Assembly: GCF_004761875.1 (NCBI RefSeq)
Contig: NZ_SJEY01000009.1
Span: forward strand, 1-64,000
Length of the DNA stretch: 64,000 nt
DNA from: Roseovarius aestuariivivens
GTDB taxonomy: Bacteria > Pseudomonadota > Alphaproteobacteria > Rhodobacterales > Rhodobacteraceae
Direction: 5' to 3'
Made by a program: the position numbers and the translations under genes. Shown piece by piece: positions 7,951-16,423 of the stretch. How positions within the stretch are numbered: the stretch's first letter is position 1; each line of letters begins with the position of its first letter. The notes under the pieces are model-generated. The model made no database searches and was not told the DNA's origin. It was given only the letters and a program-made list of their open reading frames with translations.

Positions 7951-9185
7951 ACTGGTTGGAGACATTGCGTGTCGCTCTGCGCTCCATTCGTGCCAACCGG
8001 ATGCGCTCGGCCCTGACCATGCTCGGCATCATCATAGGCGTCGCGTCGGTGGTGACGATGATTGCGATCGGCTCCGGTGCGCGAACGAAAATTGCCGAAC
8101 AGATCCGCTCTCTTGGTGCGCATGTGCTGATGGTCCTGCCTGAGGCGAGCAGTTCGCAGGGCGTGCGTCAGCGGGCCGGGTCCGGCCAGTCGCTCACAGA
8201 AGGCGATGCGGCTGCGATCATGGCAGAACTTCCGGCGGTGACCGCCGCGGCACCTTCGATCCGTGGCGTGTTCCAGATCGTGGCAGGCAAGCGCAACTGG
8301 CGCACGACCGTGAACGGAACGACGGCCGAATACTTTGTTATCCGGGAATGGGCGCTGGCGGCTGGCCGGTATTTCACGGCGGAAGACACGAAAGGGGGTG
8401 AACGCGTCGCTCTGATCGGACAGACCGTGGCCGAGGAACTCTTCCCCGATTTCGACAGCCCAGTCGGCCAGACCCTGCGCATTGGTCACGCGCTTGTGAC
8501 AGTCGTCGGGGTGCTATCCGAAAAAGGCCCGACGGGCTCTGGCCGAGATCAGGACGACGTTGTCTTCCTCCCAATTTCGACGGTACGTCAGCGGCTTGTC
8601 GGCGGATCAAATCAGGTCAATCGCGATGCGGTGGCCTATATTCTTGCCAAGGCGGTGTCGGGACAGCAACTGTCTGTCGCTGAACAACAGATTGCGTGGT
8701 TGCTGCGCCTGCGGCACGACCTGCGGGAGGGGCAGAACGATGATTTCAGAGTGACCAACCCGGCTGCTACGATGCGCGCGCAAACGGCGTCGACCCGTGT
8801 TCTGTCGTGGCTTCTGGCTTCGGTCGCGTCCGTGTCCCTGGTGGTTGGCGGCATCAGTATAATGAACATCATGCTTGTCTCGGTCGCGGAACGACGGCGC
8901 GAGATTGGTCTGCGGCTTGCTGTCGGGGCCCGGCAAAAGCATATCAGGATGCAATTTCTGACCGAAGCACTGGTGCTCTGTGTGATCGGAGGTTTGCTGG
9001 GCTTGATGTTGGGAACGGTGTCGACGGCCATTCTCGCATATTACGCGAATTGGCCCGTCTATTTGTCGCCCACGGCCATGGTGCTGGCGATGGTCTTCGC
9101 CGGACTGACGGGGTTGGTCTTTGGATATTACCCGGCCCGGAAGGCTGCAAAATCTGACCCGATTGAGTGTCTCAGGTCGGAATAG
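7947..9185 (+). CDS. ABC transporter permease, MacB type (FtsX superfamily)
   Basis: A 412-residue permease with the standard layout: transmembrane helix 1 (about 20-42, MLGIIIGVASVVTMIAIGSG), a large MacB periplasmic core domain (about 45-285) and three C-terminal helices with an FtsX domain. The NIMLVSVAERRREIGLRLAV coupling motif is conserved. It starts within the stop of the ATPase gene (ATGA at 7947-7950), which suggests translational coupling. With the adaptor it forms a tripartite-type exporter for an unknown substrate such as a peptide, lipid or macrolide-like compound. Confidence 0.92.
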   Translation: MNWLETLRVALRSIRANRMRSALTMLGIIIGVASVVTMIAIGSGARTKIAEQIRSLGAHVLMVLPEASSSQGVRQRAGSGQSLTEGDAAAIMAELPAVTAAAPSIRGVFQIVAGKRNWRTTVNGTTAEYFVIREWALAAGRYFTAEDTKGGERVALIGQTVAEELFPDFDSPVGQTLRIGHALVTVVGVLSEKGPTGSGRDQDDVVFLPISTVRQRLVGGSNQVNRDAVAYILAKAVSGQQLSVAEQQIAWLLRLRHDLREGQNDDFRVTNPAATMRAQTASTRVLSWLLASVASVSLVVGGISIMNIMLVSVAERRREIGLRLAVGARQKHIRMQFLTEALVLCVIGGLLGLMLGTVSTAILAYYANWPVYLSPTAMVLAMVFAGLTGLVFGYYPARKAAKSDPIECLRSE

Positions 9186-9399
9186 GGTTTGCTGGAGGCG
9201 GATCAGTATACCGCCCGTCGTTCGACGGTGCCGGGCATCAACATTGTGACAAGCACTGTCCGCCAAAGTCTCGGACTAGCTGGAATCCTGGTGGCACACA
9301 CAAAACGTGGTCTGCGACATCCGAAGTCGTGGCTCAGATCGAAGTGTTTCGCATCAGTCCGAAAATCGAGTGCAGAAACTTCCGCGGCCCTTTACCCGC

Positions 9400-10332
9400 T
9401 CAGGAAAAGATCGCCGCCGTCAGACAGCGGAGCGCACCGCCGAGACCTGCTGTCGCCGAAGGGACGAATGTGATGCGAAAGCCTCGTGCTTCCAGCATGG
9501 CCTGACCCTCAGGCGTCAAGCCGGGCGCGTCCTCGAAGTCCGGCACGAGAAGATGATCATCCAACTGGATCCAGTTGAGAGGCGAAGTGAAACCTTTGGG
9601 GCCGTCGGACACCGGGATTTGCAGAATCTCTGCGTCGGGCAAGCATTCCGCCAGTTGCTCCACAAGGAAGTCGGAGATCTTGCTTGAGGTTTCTTCGGAA
9701 TGCATGGCAACGGCGCATAGTTCAGGGCCGAGGAACCGGACCATCCCGTCCGTGTGCTGGCTCACGTCCTCCGGGAAGCCCGGAACGAAGAGCCAGTCGC
9801 GTATGCCCAGTCGCTTGGCATCGGCCCGCAGCGTGTTGCGCAAGTCTTCCTCAGACGTGATCTCGTTTTTGGCCAGAAGCGAAAAGGTGGACACGGCCAG
9901 ACCGTCCGGCCCCGGGACAAGGTTTCCCGAGGCGATCCAAGCGTCCGTTGTCGTAGATGCCGCGGGCAGGATGTTGGCAAACAGCTCGGCGTCATCCGGA
10001 CGCTTTTCGACGCTGTGGCGCGGCCGAACGAGGTCTATTCCGACCTCGGTCTGGACTGCGATCGGCGCGTGATCGCGAATCCAGGGGGAATTCAAAACCC
10101 CTGCAACCACGGCGACATGATCCGGGTCGGACATTTCGGCAATCTGTGCCGACGCCCCAAGCGGGTCCGGCCCAAGCAGGATGACGCCAATTTCCTGTGA
10201 CGCGACTTTCGCGATGCTCAGCAGGGTCGCGTGAACGTCGATATTCCAAAGCGGGACGCAAATTGCGTCCGGTACCGCATAATCCGGGACGAGCCTACGC
10301 GCCCCGGAATCAACGATATACCGCAAGGACAA
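9400..10332 (-). CDS. Agmatine/peptidyl-arginine deiminase (PAD_porph) family protein
   Basis: A 310-residue guanidino-modifying enzyme family member. It has WIRDHAP (substrate-guanidinium aspartate), ASGNLVPGPDG (the GGN-DG region, with AS in place of GG), QHTDGMVRFL (catalytic histidine and aspartate) and a C-terminal GGALRCLT holding the putative nucleophilic cysteine. Known members hydrolyse agmatine or peptidyl arginine to the carbamoyl/citrulline form. There is no signal peptide. The start is TTG at 10332, nine bases after the stop of a small exported protein gene, so the two are probably one operon. Whether agmatine, free arginine or protein arginine is the substrate cannot be told from sequence. 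Confidence 0.75.
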   Translation of the reverse strand: MSLRYIVDSGARRLVPDYAVPDAICVPLWNIDVHATLLSIAKVASQEIGVILLGPDPLGASAQIAEMSDPDHVAVVAGVLNSPWIRDHAPIAVQTEVGIDLVRPRHSVEKRPDDAELFANILPAASTTTDAWIASGNLVPGPDGLAVSTFSLLAKNEITSEEDLRNTLRADAKRLGIRDWLFVPGFPEDVSQHTDGMVRFLGPELCAVAMHSEETSSKISDFLVEQLAECLPDAEILQIPVSDGPKGFTSPLNWIQLDDHLLVPDFEDAPGLTPEGQAMLEARGFRITFVPSATAGLGGALRCLTAAIFS

Positions 10333-10341
10333 TCCGTCCGA

Positions 10342-10653
10342 TCAGTCGGGTTCCGCTACGTCCTGTATTGTGCCGTCCAAACAGTATTTGAAGTCGCAGC
10401 CAGAACCGGAGGAGGTTTGTCCGATGCGGTATCCGAGGCGCCCCAGTGCGGTCCCATATTCGCGTATCGTGAAACCATCTCTTGCGCGAACACCTGTCCG
10501 CAAATCGCGGACTCCCAGGCGAAGATCGCGGATGCCAGCTCTCTTGGAGACCGAGACGTCCTGTGCGGCGGCAGGCATGGCAAACAACGGAACAGACACA
10601 AATAGGCCCAACGCCTTGTTCAACCGGTTGCGAGCAGCTGATGACTTTTTCAT
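10342..10653 (-). CDS. Small exported arginine-rich protein, unknown function
   Basis: A 103-residue protein starting at 10653 behind GAGAGAAAG. The signal peptide is about 31 residues (hydrophobic core ALGLFVSVPLFAM, then AAAQD). The mature part has ten arginines in about 73 residues and a heptad-like triplication, GIRDLRL-GVRDLRT-GVRARDG. A cysteine pair (CDFKYC) sits near the C-terminus. It matches no family I recognise. It lies directly upstream of the deiminase gene on the same strand, nine bases apart, so the two products may be functionally linked. Confidence 0.65.
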   Translation of the reverse strand: MKKSSAARNRLNKALGLFVSVPLFAMPAAAQDVSVSKRAGIRDLRLGVRDLRTGVRARDGFTIREYGTALGRLGYRIGQTSSGSGCDFKYCLDGTIQDVAEPD

Positions 10654-11346
10654 ATTTCTTTCTCTCACAAAAATTTGGCTTGAGGGATGACGGTACCCTG
10701 AAATGTGGTCACGATCAAGAAATGGGCACCCGCAGTTTTGCGCCACAATCCCTTCAAGTGTGTCCCAGAATGCAGCTAGGGTTAGGCTGAACATCCAGAC
10801 TTAGACTTCATGCGCCGTCAGACATGCCTACAGTTTTTAGGAAATATCGACCGGCATACTGGCGAGCGGATGCCCGTTCCCGGGCGGCGAATGGCTATTT
10901 TCCCTAGATGGAGGATATCAAGAAGGCTGCATTGTGGGACCGTATCTGGATTCGACGCGGCCATGCAAAGTTGCAGCATGAGCCCTTTATTGAGAGCACC
11001 AGGGATATCCGCTCTTTGTCGGTCGTCGTGTGAACTTCGCAGCCAGAGCGAAAGTCCGGATTCCGCCGTTTTCGCCGATTTCTGCGCTCGACACGAATGT
11101 CTTGGATGGGCTCGACCCGGTCATCTGAGTGTTTTCATCGGATGACAGGATAGGCGCGGCAATCAGCCGTTGGAGCCGGAAAAATTTGAGGCGGACGAAG
11201 TGAAAGACGGCTTTTAACGACACCAGACGTTCCTCGAAATCAGCCCAATGACCGGGTAGCGGACGATGCGGGCTCGCGCTCGCTAAGTCGATGCCACTTG
11301 AATGTGCTAAGATCATGTCTCCCTCCCAGTAAAGGGATGCAGCACC
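10654..11346. other. Non-coding stretch with R1 copy B
   Basis: No supported gene in about 690 bp. It holds mosaic repeat R1 copy B (11108-11264) and presumably the promoters of the divergent small exported protein (left) and GNAT gene (right). Confidence 0.5.
11108..11264. repeat. Mosaic intergenic repeat R1, copy B
   Basis: About 157 bp aligning with 2965-3119, in the same orientation. The GTCATCTGA...TCGGATGAC hairpin starts at 11120. It begins with GGGCTCGACCCGGTCAT, the same 17 bases that open R2 copy B at 11890. Confidence 0.7.
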
Positions 11347-11877
11347 ATGAAAATCGTCAAGGCGCGCTCACAGGCAGCAGTCGTTGATGCGGCGAGCCTT
11401 ATGCGAGGTTTGTATGAAGCAAACAAAGCACTTTATCACGACGACCTGGAAACCATCGAAGAGTACTATCGCGGCTCATGGTTTTTTGAGGTCTCACCCG
11501 CAATACCTGTGAACTACCGACCGCCACAGGGTGATGTTCTTGTCGCTTACCTGAAGGGAATGCCCGCCGGAACGGTCGCGATTTACAGGATGGGGCCGGA
11601 CAACTGCGAGCTGAAATCAATGTTCGTTGCAGAGAAGTTTCGAGGGGCCGGGGTCGCGCGCGCCTTGTGCGAGAAGGTGATCGAACTGGCCAAAGACCAA
11701 GGCTATCGCTCCATCAGACTCACAACAGGGATCCGTCAAAAACCAGCCCGACGCTTGTACGAAGGACTTGGTTTCAAGATCGTCAAACCTTGGGATACCG
11801 ACCCTCCCGAAGGCTACGACTACTTTGAGCTTGGAATTGCACAGGACAATTCTGACCTTGATCTTGGCTCTGTTTAA
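11347..11877 (+). CDS. GNAT-family N-acetyltransferase
   Basis: A 176-residue acetyl-CoA-dependent acetyltransferase. The fold is a single GNAT domain with motif A (VAEKFRGAGVARAL, the pyrophosphate-binding Q/RxxGxG/A element), a preceding beta strand (CELKSMFV) and motif B (ARRLYEGLGFK). An AAAGGGA ribosome binding site lies upstream of the ATG at 11347. The acceptor substrate is not predictable. It stands alone between repeats R1 copy B and R2 copy B. Confidence 0.9.
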   Translation: MKIVKARSQAAVVDAASLMRGLYEANKALYHDDLETIEEYYRGSWFFEVSPAIPVNYRPPQGDVLVAYLKGMPAGTVAIYRMGPDNCELKSMFVAEKFRGAGVARALCEKVIELAKDQGYRSIRLTTGIRQKPARRLYEGLGFKIVKPWDTDPPEGYDYFELGIAQDNSDLDLGSV

Positions 11878-11888
11878 TTGGTCCGCTC

Positions 11889-11940
11889 GGGGCTCGACCC
11901 GGTCATTAGCTGCACCAAGTACCAAGGTCTGCTCAGAGGG
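11889..11940. repeat. Mosaic intergenic repeat R2, copy B
   Basis: About 52 bp aligning with 5451-5502, same orientation. Shared blocks are GGGGCTCGA, CCGGT-ATTAGCTGC and CAAGGTCTGCTCAG. It begins 12 bases after the GNAT stop codon. Confidence 0.65.
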
Positions 11941-11973
11941 ACTTTTCTGAATGTCACTAACGAGCGCAATCCT

Positions 11974-12129
11974 TCACTGGTCCTTGCTGTCAGGAAGCGA
12001 TACGTCTTGCCTCTCTAACCACTCGCGAAAGACGGCCCACCGGTCTTGGCTGTGGACTGGGAACCGAAAGCTTTCCAGATCTTCGAGCGCTTTCTTGAGT
12101 TCCGGTGGGATTGTTCTTGGCAGAGTCAT
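11974..12129 (-). CDS. Possible small protein, 51 residues
   Basis: An open frame beginning MTLPRTIPPELKKALEDLES and ending QDVSLPDSKDQ. The amphipathic helical composition (AVFREWLER) looks protein-like, but no good ribosome binding site precedes the ATG. It is the only candidate gene in the 335-bp gap between the GNAT gene and the next plus-strand gene. Confidence 0.25.
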   Translation of the reverse strand: MTLPRTIPPELKKALEDLESFRFPVHSQDRWAVFREWLERQDVSLPDSKDQ

Positions 12130-12213
12130 GTTGAGAACATTAGGCGAACATATCATTCCACAGCAAGTCCGTTTGCGGTATGCTCAATGAATAATTTCAT
12201 CTGGCGGAGTTAG

Positions 12214-12861
12214 GTGTCTAAGAGTTTCTTCCCTTCCTGCGAGGCGGGCATGACAAAGAAGCAGAACATTCTGCAGCAGCAAGAAAAACCGATCACCGAG
12301 GAACAGGTGGTAGACGCGGTACGCACCAAGAAACATGCGCGACCACGGGCTCCACGGTTGGAAATGAATTTCGATGAAGATAAGCGCGTCAACTCACTCA
12401 AGTTCGATCATGAAGACCAGAGTGTTGCCTACACGCTTGCAATGTACGACGTCGGAACCGGAGATGCGGATTTCTTTCAAGGCATCCTGAAGCAAGTCGC
12501 GTCGCTTGGGTCCCAAGGGAAACCTGTCTGCGAAGATGCGACGAACTTTGTCCTGAGCGTCATACGCTCTGTAGATCCCCAGGACGAGGTCGAGGCCATG
12601 CTTGCAGCTCAAATGGCTGCAACGCATCTCGCGACCATGACATTCGCGCGACGGCTCAATCATGTTGAAACCATTCCCCAGCAAGACTCAGCAGAGCGTG
12701 CCCTAAACAAGCTGGCCCGGACCTTCACGACGCAGATGGAGACACTAAAGAAACACCGCGCCAAGGCTCAGCAAACGGTCAGGGTCGAGCGCGTTCTGGT
12801 GAGCGAAGGTGGCCAGGCCATTGTGGGCGATGTAAGCACCGGGGGGGAGGGTTCAGCGTGA
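12214..12861 (+). CDS. Conserved protein of unknown function, first of a coupled pair
   Basis: Up to 215 residues, soluble and largely helical, with AMLAAQMAATHLATMTFARR and a C-terminal coiled-coil-like stretch (METLKKHRAKAQQTVRVERV). The start is GTG at 12214 (GGAG seven bases before) or ATG at 12250 (GAGGCGGG before); both are plausible. I recall closely similar proteins beside an HG-motif protein in alphaproteobacterial islands, but no function is known. The stop overlaps the start of the next gene (GTGA), implying translational coupling. Confidence 0.7.
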   Translation: MSKSFFPSCEAGMTKKQNILQQQEKPITEEQVVDAVRTKKHARPRAPRLEMNFDEDKRVNSLKFDHEDQSVAYTLAMYDVGTGDADFFQGILKQVASLGSQGKPVCEDATNFVLSVIRSVDPQDEVEAMLAAQMAATHLATMTFARRLNHVETIPQQDSAERALNKLARTFTTQMETLKKHRAKAQQTVRVERVLVSEGGQAIVGDVSTGGEGSA

Positions 12862-13127
12862 AAAGTGACGCTAACCCCATTAGCCCTGCACAGCGCCTCA
12901 GAGACGCGCCTAGATGCCGAGCTAAGGCCAAGCGCACCAAGGAACGCTGCAGGGCCCCAGCGGTGCGCGGATGGCATGTGTGCCGCGTTCACGGGGCAGG
13001 CGGGGGTCACAAGGCCGATCCGATGCATCCGCGCTGGAAGCACTGCGGGCGGTCTCAACAGGCTGAGCAGGCACGGGCGCTGATCCGAATCCTAAAATAT
13101 TTGCCAACCACGCCGTTCCAAACTTAA
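12858..13127 (+). CDS. Cys/His-motif protein (CRAPAV...HG type), second of a coupled pair
   Basis: An 89-residue basic protein with the pattern CRAKAKRTKERCRAPAV and CRVHGAGGG, a cysteine-histidine array typical of small proteins in alphaproteobacterial mobile regions (RCGAKTRSG...CRMHGG type). The array could bind zinc; this is inference. The final 25 residues (ALIRILKYLPTTPFQT end) differ from the usual tail, so the 3' end may be degraded. The IS1380 element begins about 200 bp downstream. Confidence 0.6.
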   Translation: MKSDANPISPAQRLRDAPRCRAKAKRTKERCRAPAVRGWHVCRVHGAGGGHKADPMHPRWKHCGRSQQAEQARALIRILKYLPTTPFQT

Positions 13128-13323
13128 CGACAGCTTTTGTTTAACCAGCGGACGTTCGAAAAAATCGGGCAAAAGCAGATTTGCGGACGAATCCGAGCCT
13201 TAGTTCAAGTTGGTCGAGTTGGGGTTGCCGAGCCAAAGCTGCGATGAGGTGCCTTCCCTTTCAGTTACTTAGTTATCTCGAACTATCCCACGGCTTTCTT
13301 CAGGCGTTCATTGACTCAGCCCG

Positions 13324-14981
13324 CATTTCCCAAGTAACTTAACGTTTTCGCACCTCCGATTGCCAGTAACGTGTTATATTTCAGCGTGTTAAGGCGGTCG
13401 GGAGCGAAGGTTTATGGTTCACCCTGCGGGTGCAAGCAAAACGGGCGATGTCCGGCTTGGTTTTGATCGCCGGGTGCGGCTGGAGTTCCATGGCTCGAAG
13501 ATCAGTTCCGACGGTGGTCTGTTGCTGTTCCGGGAACTGGATGAGGTGCTCGGCCTGAATGAACTGGCGGGTAGCGTGCTGCGCGATACCCGCACCGGTC
13601 ACAACCGTCTGCATTCTCTGGTAGGCCTGTTGCGTCAGTCTGTTTTCGGTCGGCTGGCCGGGTACGAGGATGTAAATGACGCGGATCGTCTGGCTGTTGA
13701 TCCAGTGATGCGGCAAGTCGTCGGTGGACGGGCTGTCGATGCAAATGCCGCCTCCGCCAGCCAGATGGGGCGGTTCGAGACCGAGGTGTTGGCGACGACC
13801 GACAATCACGCAGAGCTGGCTGATTTGTCCGGACACTGGATCGAACGGTTTCATGCGGCAACCGCACCCAAGTGGATCACGCTCGACATGGACAGTTCTG
13901 TCAGCCCGACCCACGGCGCGCAGGAGGGCACCGCCTGGAACGGTCATTTCGGCTGTATGTGCTATCACCCGCTGTTTGTCTTCAATCAGTTCGGCCACCT
14001 CGAACGTTGTGCCCTGCGCCCCGGAAATGTGCACAGCGCCGACGGATGGGAATTGGTTCTGAAACCCGTCATCGCGCGATATGCAGATCGCAACCTGATG
14101 CGGTTCTTCCGGGCCGATGCCGCGTTTGCCATTCCGGACCTCTATAAGGTGCTCAAAGCCCAGAGCTATTTCTACGCCATCCGCCTGCGAGCCAATCGCG
14201 TACTTCAGGGCAGGGTCGCGCATCTGCTCAAGCGCCCGGTGGGTCGTCCGCCCAGCTATGTCCGCCGCCTTTACGGGGACTTCGAGTATCAGGCGGCATC
14301 TTGGGACAAACCGCGCCGAGTTGTAGCCAAGGTGGAATGGCATCCGGGCGAGTTGTTTCCCCGTGTCGGCTTTGTCGTCACCAACCTGCCGATGGAACCG
14401 GACTGGATCATCCACTTCTACAATCAGCGTGGCACCGCCGAGCAGCACATCAGGGAAGGTAAGCAGGCGATCAACTGGACGCGCCTGTCGTGCAAGGGCA
14501 TGGCGCAGAACGAGGTGCGGCTTCAGCTTCACGCATTGGCGTACAATCTCGGCATCTTCCTACAGGGCGCTGATCTGCCGGAGGAGACGGCCGACTGGTC
14601 TTTGACCAGCCTGCAAACCCGGCTGATCAAAATCGGCGCGCGGGTCGTTCGCCATGCCCGCGCTATCACGTTCCAGCTTGCCGAGGTTGCCGTTAACGGC
14701 GCTCTGTTCAGTCGTATCCTCGCGGCCATCCAGCAGCTGCGCTCCCCACCAGTTCCAACATGACGGTGTCGATAACAAAACCCGAACGAAACCGGCTCGA
14801 CTGCTCTGCCCAATCGGGTGCCCATCCGTCCCAAACCCAAGTCAAACCCGCTGTCGAAAGCAGAAACCGCGCTCAGCACAGGCGCCCGACGCACATACAC
14901 CGGCTCACCGTGCCCAAGGGACTTGATCGGCGCGACGTTCAGCCGCAAAATGGAAGGCACGAAGTTCTACTTGGGGAATGT
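13324..14981 (+). mobile_element. IS1380-family insertion sequence
   Basis: A complete element around an intact transposase gene. The imperfect inverted ends are CATTTCCCAAGTA (from 13324) and, inward from 14980, CATTCCCCAAGTA; both are followed by an AACTT block. No unambiguous target duplication is visible, so the ends may be off by a few bases. The roughly 220 bp between the transposase stop and the right end hold no gene. Confidence 0.8.
13414..14763 (+). CDS. IS1380-family transposase (IS1247-like)
   Basis: A 449-residue DDE transposase of the DDE_Tnp_1 fold. Recognisable features are the N-terminal GGLLLFRELDE region, the first catalytic aspartate in ITLDMDSSVSPTHGAQEG, FFRADAAFA for the second, and the YNQRGTAEQHIREGKQ segment carrying the glutamate. 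The frame is intact and full length, so the element may be mobile. A long open frame on the opposite strand is a compositional shadow. Confidence 0.92.
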   Translation: MVHPAGASKTGDVRLGFDRRVRLEFHGSKISSDGGLLLFRELDEVLGLNELAGSVLRDTRTGHNRLHSLVGLLRQSVFGRLAGYEDVNDADRLAVDPVMRQVVGGRAVDANAASASQMGRFETEVLATTDNHAELADLSGHWIERFHAATAPKWITLDMDSSVSPTHGAQEGTAWNGHFGCMCYHPLFVFNQFGHLERCALRPGNVHSADGWELVLKPVIARYADRNLMRFFRADAAFAIPDLYKVLKAQSYFYAIRLRANRVLQGRVAHLLKRPVGRPPSYVRRLYGDFEYQAASWDKPRRVVAKVEWHPGELFPRVGFVVTNLPMEPDWIIHFYNQRGTAEQHIREGKQAINWTRLSCKGMAQNEVRLQLHALAYNLGIFLQGADLPEETADWSLTSLQTRLIKIGARVVRHARAITFQLAEVAVNGALFSRILAAIQQLRSPPVPT

Positions 14982-15073
14982 CAGAATAAAATATTGCGAA
15001 TCCGACACGAACTGGCATGGTATTAATCGATTAGCTGGTTTTGCGGCGGTCGTAGGGTAAGGGGAACTCTTAT

Positions 15074-15670
15074 ATGATACGTAAACTTTTATTTGTTTCG
15101 CTTGGTGTCGCGGCGGTCACGTTGGCAGCTGAAGACGCCCAAGCATCCACTGTAACGCTCGATTTCGACACCGCCGCGACGGGCAGCAACATCGTCTCAG
15201 ACGGTTCGGTTTCTACATCGCTCGGAACCGTCAGCCTGTCTTGTACCGGCACGTGCCTTAACCTTACCTCGAATGGAGGGAACGGGTTCCTGCGCCACAA
15301 TCAGGGCACAGACGCGGACTTCGCAGAACTTACATTCGGTTTCTCCGCGACGTCACTTTCGTTAGTCTATGCGGGCGATATCTCTGGCGTGTTCACTGCT
15401 CAGGCAATCGACAGAAACGGCAACGTCGTGGACTCGTTCTTCGATGACAATACCGTCGGCGCGCTGGGAGACGACGTCCCCGGCGGCACAGTCAACCTTT
15501 TTGGGACGGATATTGTTGCATTCCGTTTCTTCGACGGCCCTGGTGGCCTTAGTTTTGCGAGTATCGACGACTTGGCGATCACTGTCGCGCCGATCCCGCT
15601 TCCGACCGGCCTTCCGCTACTGGCCGGCGGCTTCATGCTTCTCGGCCTGCTTCGGCGCCGCAAAGCCTGA
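15074..15670 (+). CDS. VPLPA-CTERM sorting-domain secreted protein
   Basis: A 198-residue exported protein with a signal peptide (MIRKLLFVSLGVAAVTLA, then EDAQAS), a beta-rich middle (DFDTAATGSNIVSDGS; ASIDDLAITV) and a C-terminal sorting signal: PIPLPTG, hydrophobic LPLLAGGFMLLGLL, RRRK. Presumably it is processed by a VPLPA-specific exosortase encoded elsewhere. AAGGGGAAC lies just upstream of the ATG. A strong terminator follows. Confidence 0.88.
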   Translation: MIRKLLFVSLGVAAVTLAAEDAQASTVTLDFDTAATGSNIVSDGSVSTSLGTVSLSCTGTCLNLTSNGGNGFLRHNQGTDADFAELTFGFSATSLSLVYAGDISGVFTAQAIDRNGNVVDSFFDDNTVGALGDDVPGGTVNLFGTDIVAFRFFDGPGGLSFASIDDLAITVAPIPLPTGLPLLAGGFMLLGLLRRRKA

Positions 15671-15690
15671 ACGCTATTTCATTGCTGAAA

Positions 15691-15724
15691 CGGCCCGCGC
15701 ACCTGCGCGGGCCGTCTTCTTTTT
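15691..15724 (+). terminator. Rho-independent terminator
   Basis: A GC-rich perfect 10-bp stem (CGGCCCGCGC with GCGCGGGCCG, loop ACCT) followed by TCTTCTTTTT, 20 bases after the stop of the VPLPA-CTERM gene. Confidence 0.9.
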
Positions 15725-15847
15725 CACGGGACGTTAATCGCGTATTCAGGGTTTATGAACTCAAAGACAAAATTGTGAGATTTGTCCTACTAAAACTTAC
15801 GCATCTAGCTTAAAGACTAGAGTTATGTTTTACGGGGATTTATAATT

Positions 15848-16421
15848 ATGCGTGCTATATTAAGTGCAATTCTCTTTATATTTGGCGCCGTGACTTCGGC
15901 GTCTTCGGCGACCTATGCGGTCAATTTTAGCTTTGGCGGCACGTCCGGCAACGACGTAGAGGGAGTGCTTTACTTCAATGACATCGACCCCTCAAAAACA
16001 GTTCAATCAACGTGGACAAGGGTGACAAAAAATCCGATCAGCAGTGCTATGAATGAATTTTTATGATGTTGACTTCTATCAAAATAACGGATTTGGGTTT
16101 TATTTTAATTATTTCAGCTTTGACCAAAATGGCGTTTATAGATCTAGCGACTATTTAGCAAGAGGCGCTTTTGACCCGGGCCCTGTATATACTTACGCTA
16201 GTTTGTACTTTGTTTTATCTGGCGAGGCGTCATTTTCATGTCTTTATCGGCCAGGCTCAATTTGTGGCGACCCTTCCAATACCCAGAGCAGTGGACAGGC
16301 TACGTTTAGCCCCGCTCGTCTTGAACCTGTTCCTGTCCCCGCAGGTATTACCCTTTTGCTAACTGGGGTTGCAGGCTTCGCAAGCGTTCGGGCGCGTCAG
16401 GAGCGTAAGCCGCGGGTCTAG
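15848..16421 (+). pseudogene. Frameshifted VPLPA-CTERM-type secreted protein
   Basis: Two overlapping frames make one gene. The first (15848-16066) has a signal peptide (MRAILSAILFIFGAVTS) and a beta-rich start (NFSFGGTSGNDVEGVLYF). The second (from about 16053) continues with the rest and ends in VPVPAG, a hydrophobic segment (ITLLLTGVAGFASV) and a basic RARQERK tail, that is, a sorting signal. The frames join between about 16040 and 16066. A single-base indel explains it, either a true mutation or a sequencing error. Base composition is AT-richer than that of its neighbours. Confidence 0.75.
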
Positions 16422-16423
16422 AC

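Noticed and set aside
13381-14532. A 383-codon frame opposite the IS1380 transposase
   Set aside because: Shadow of the transposase gene; no homology or ribosome binding site.
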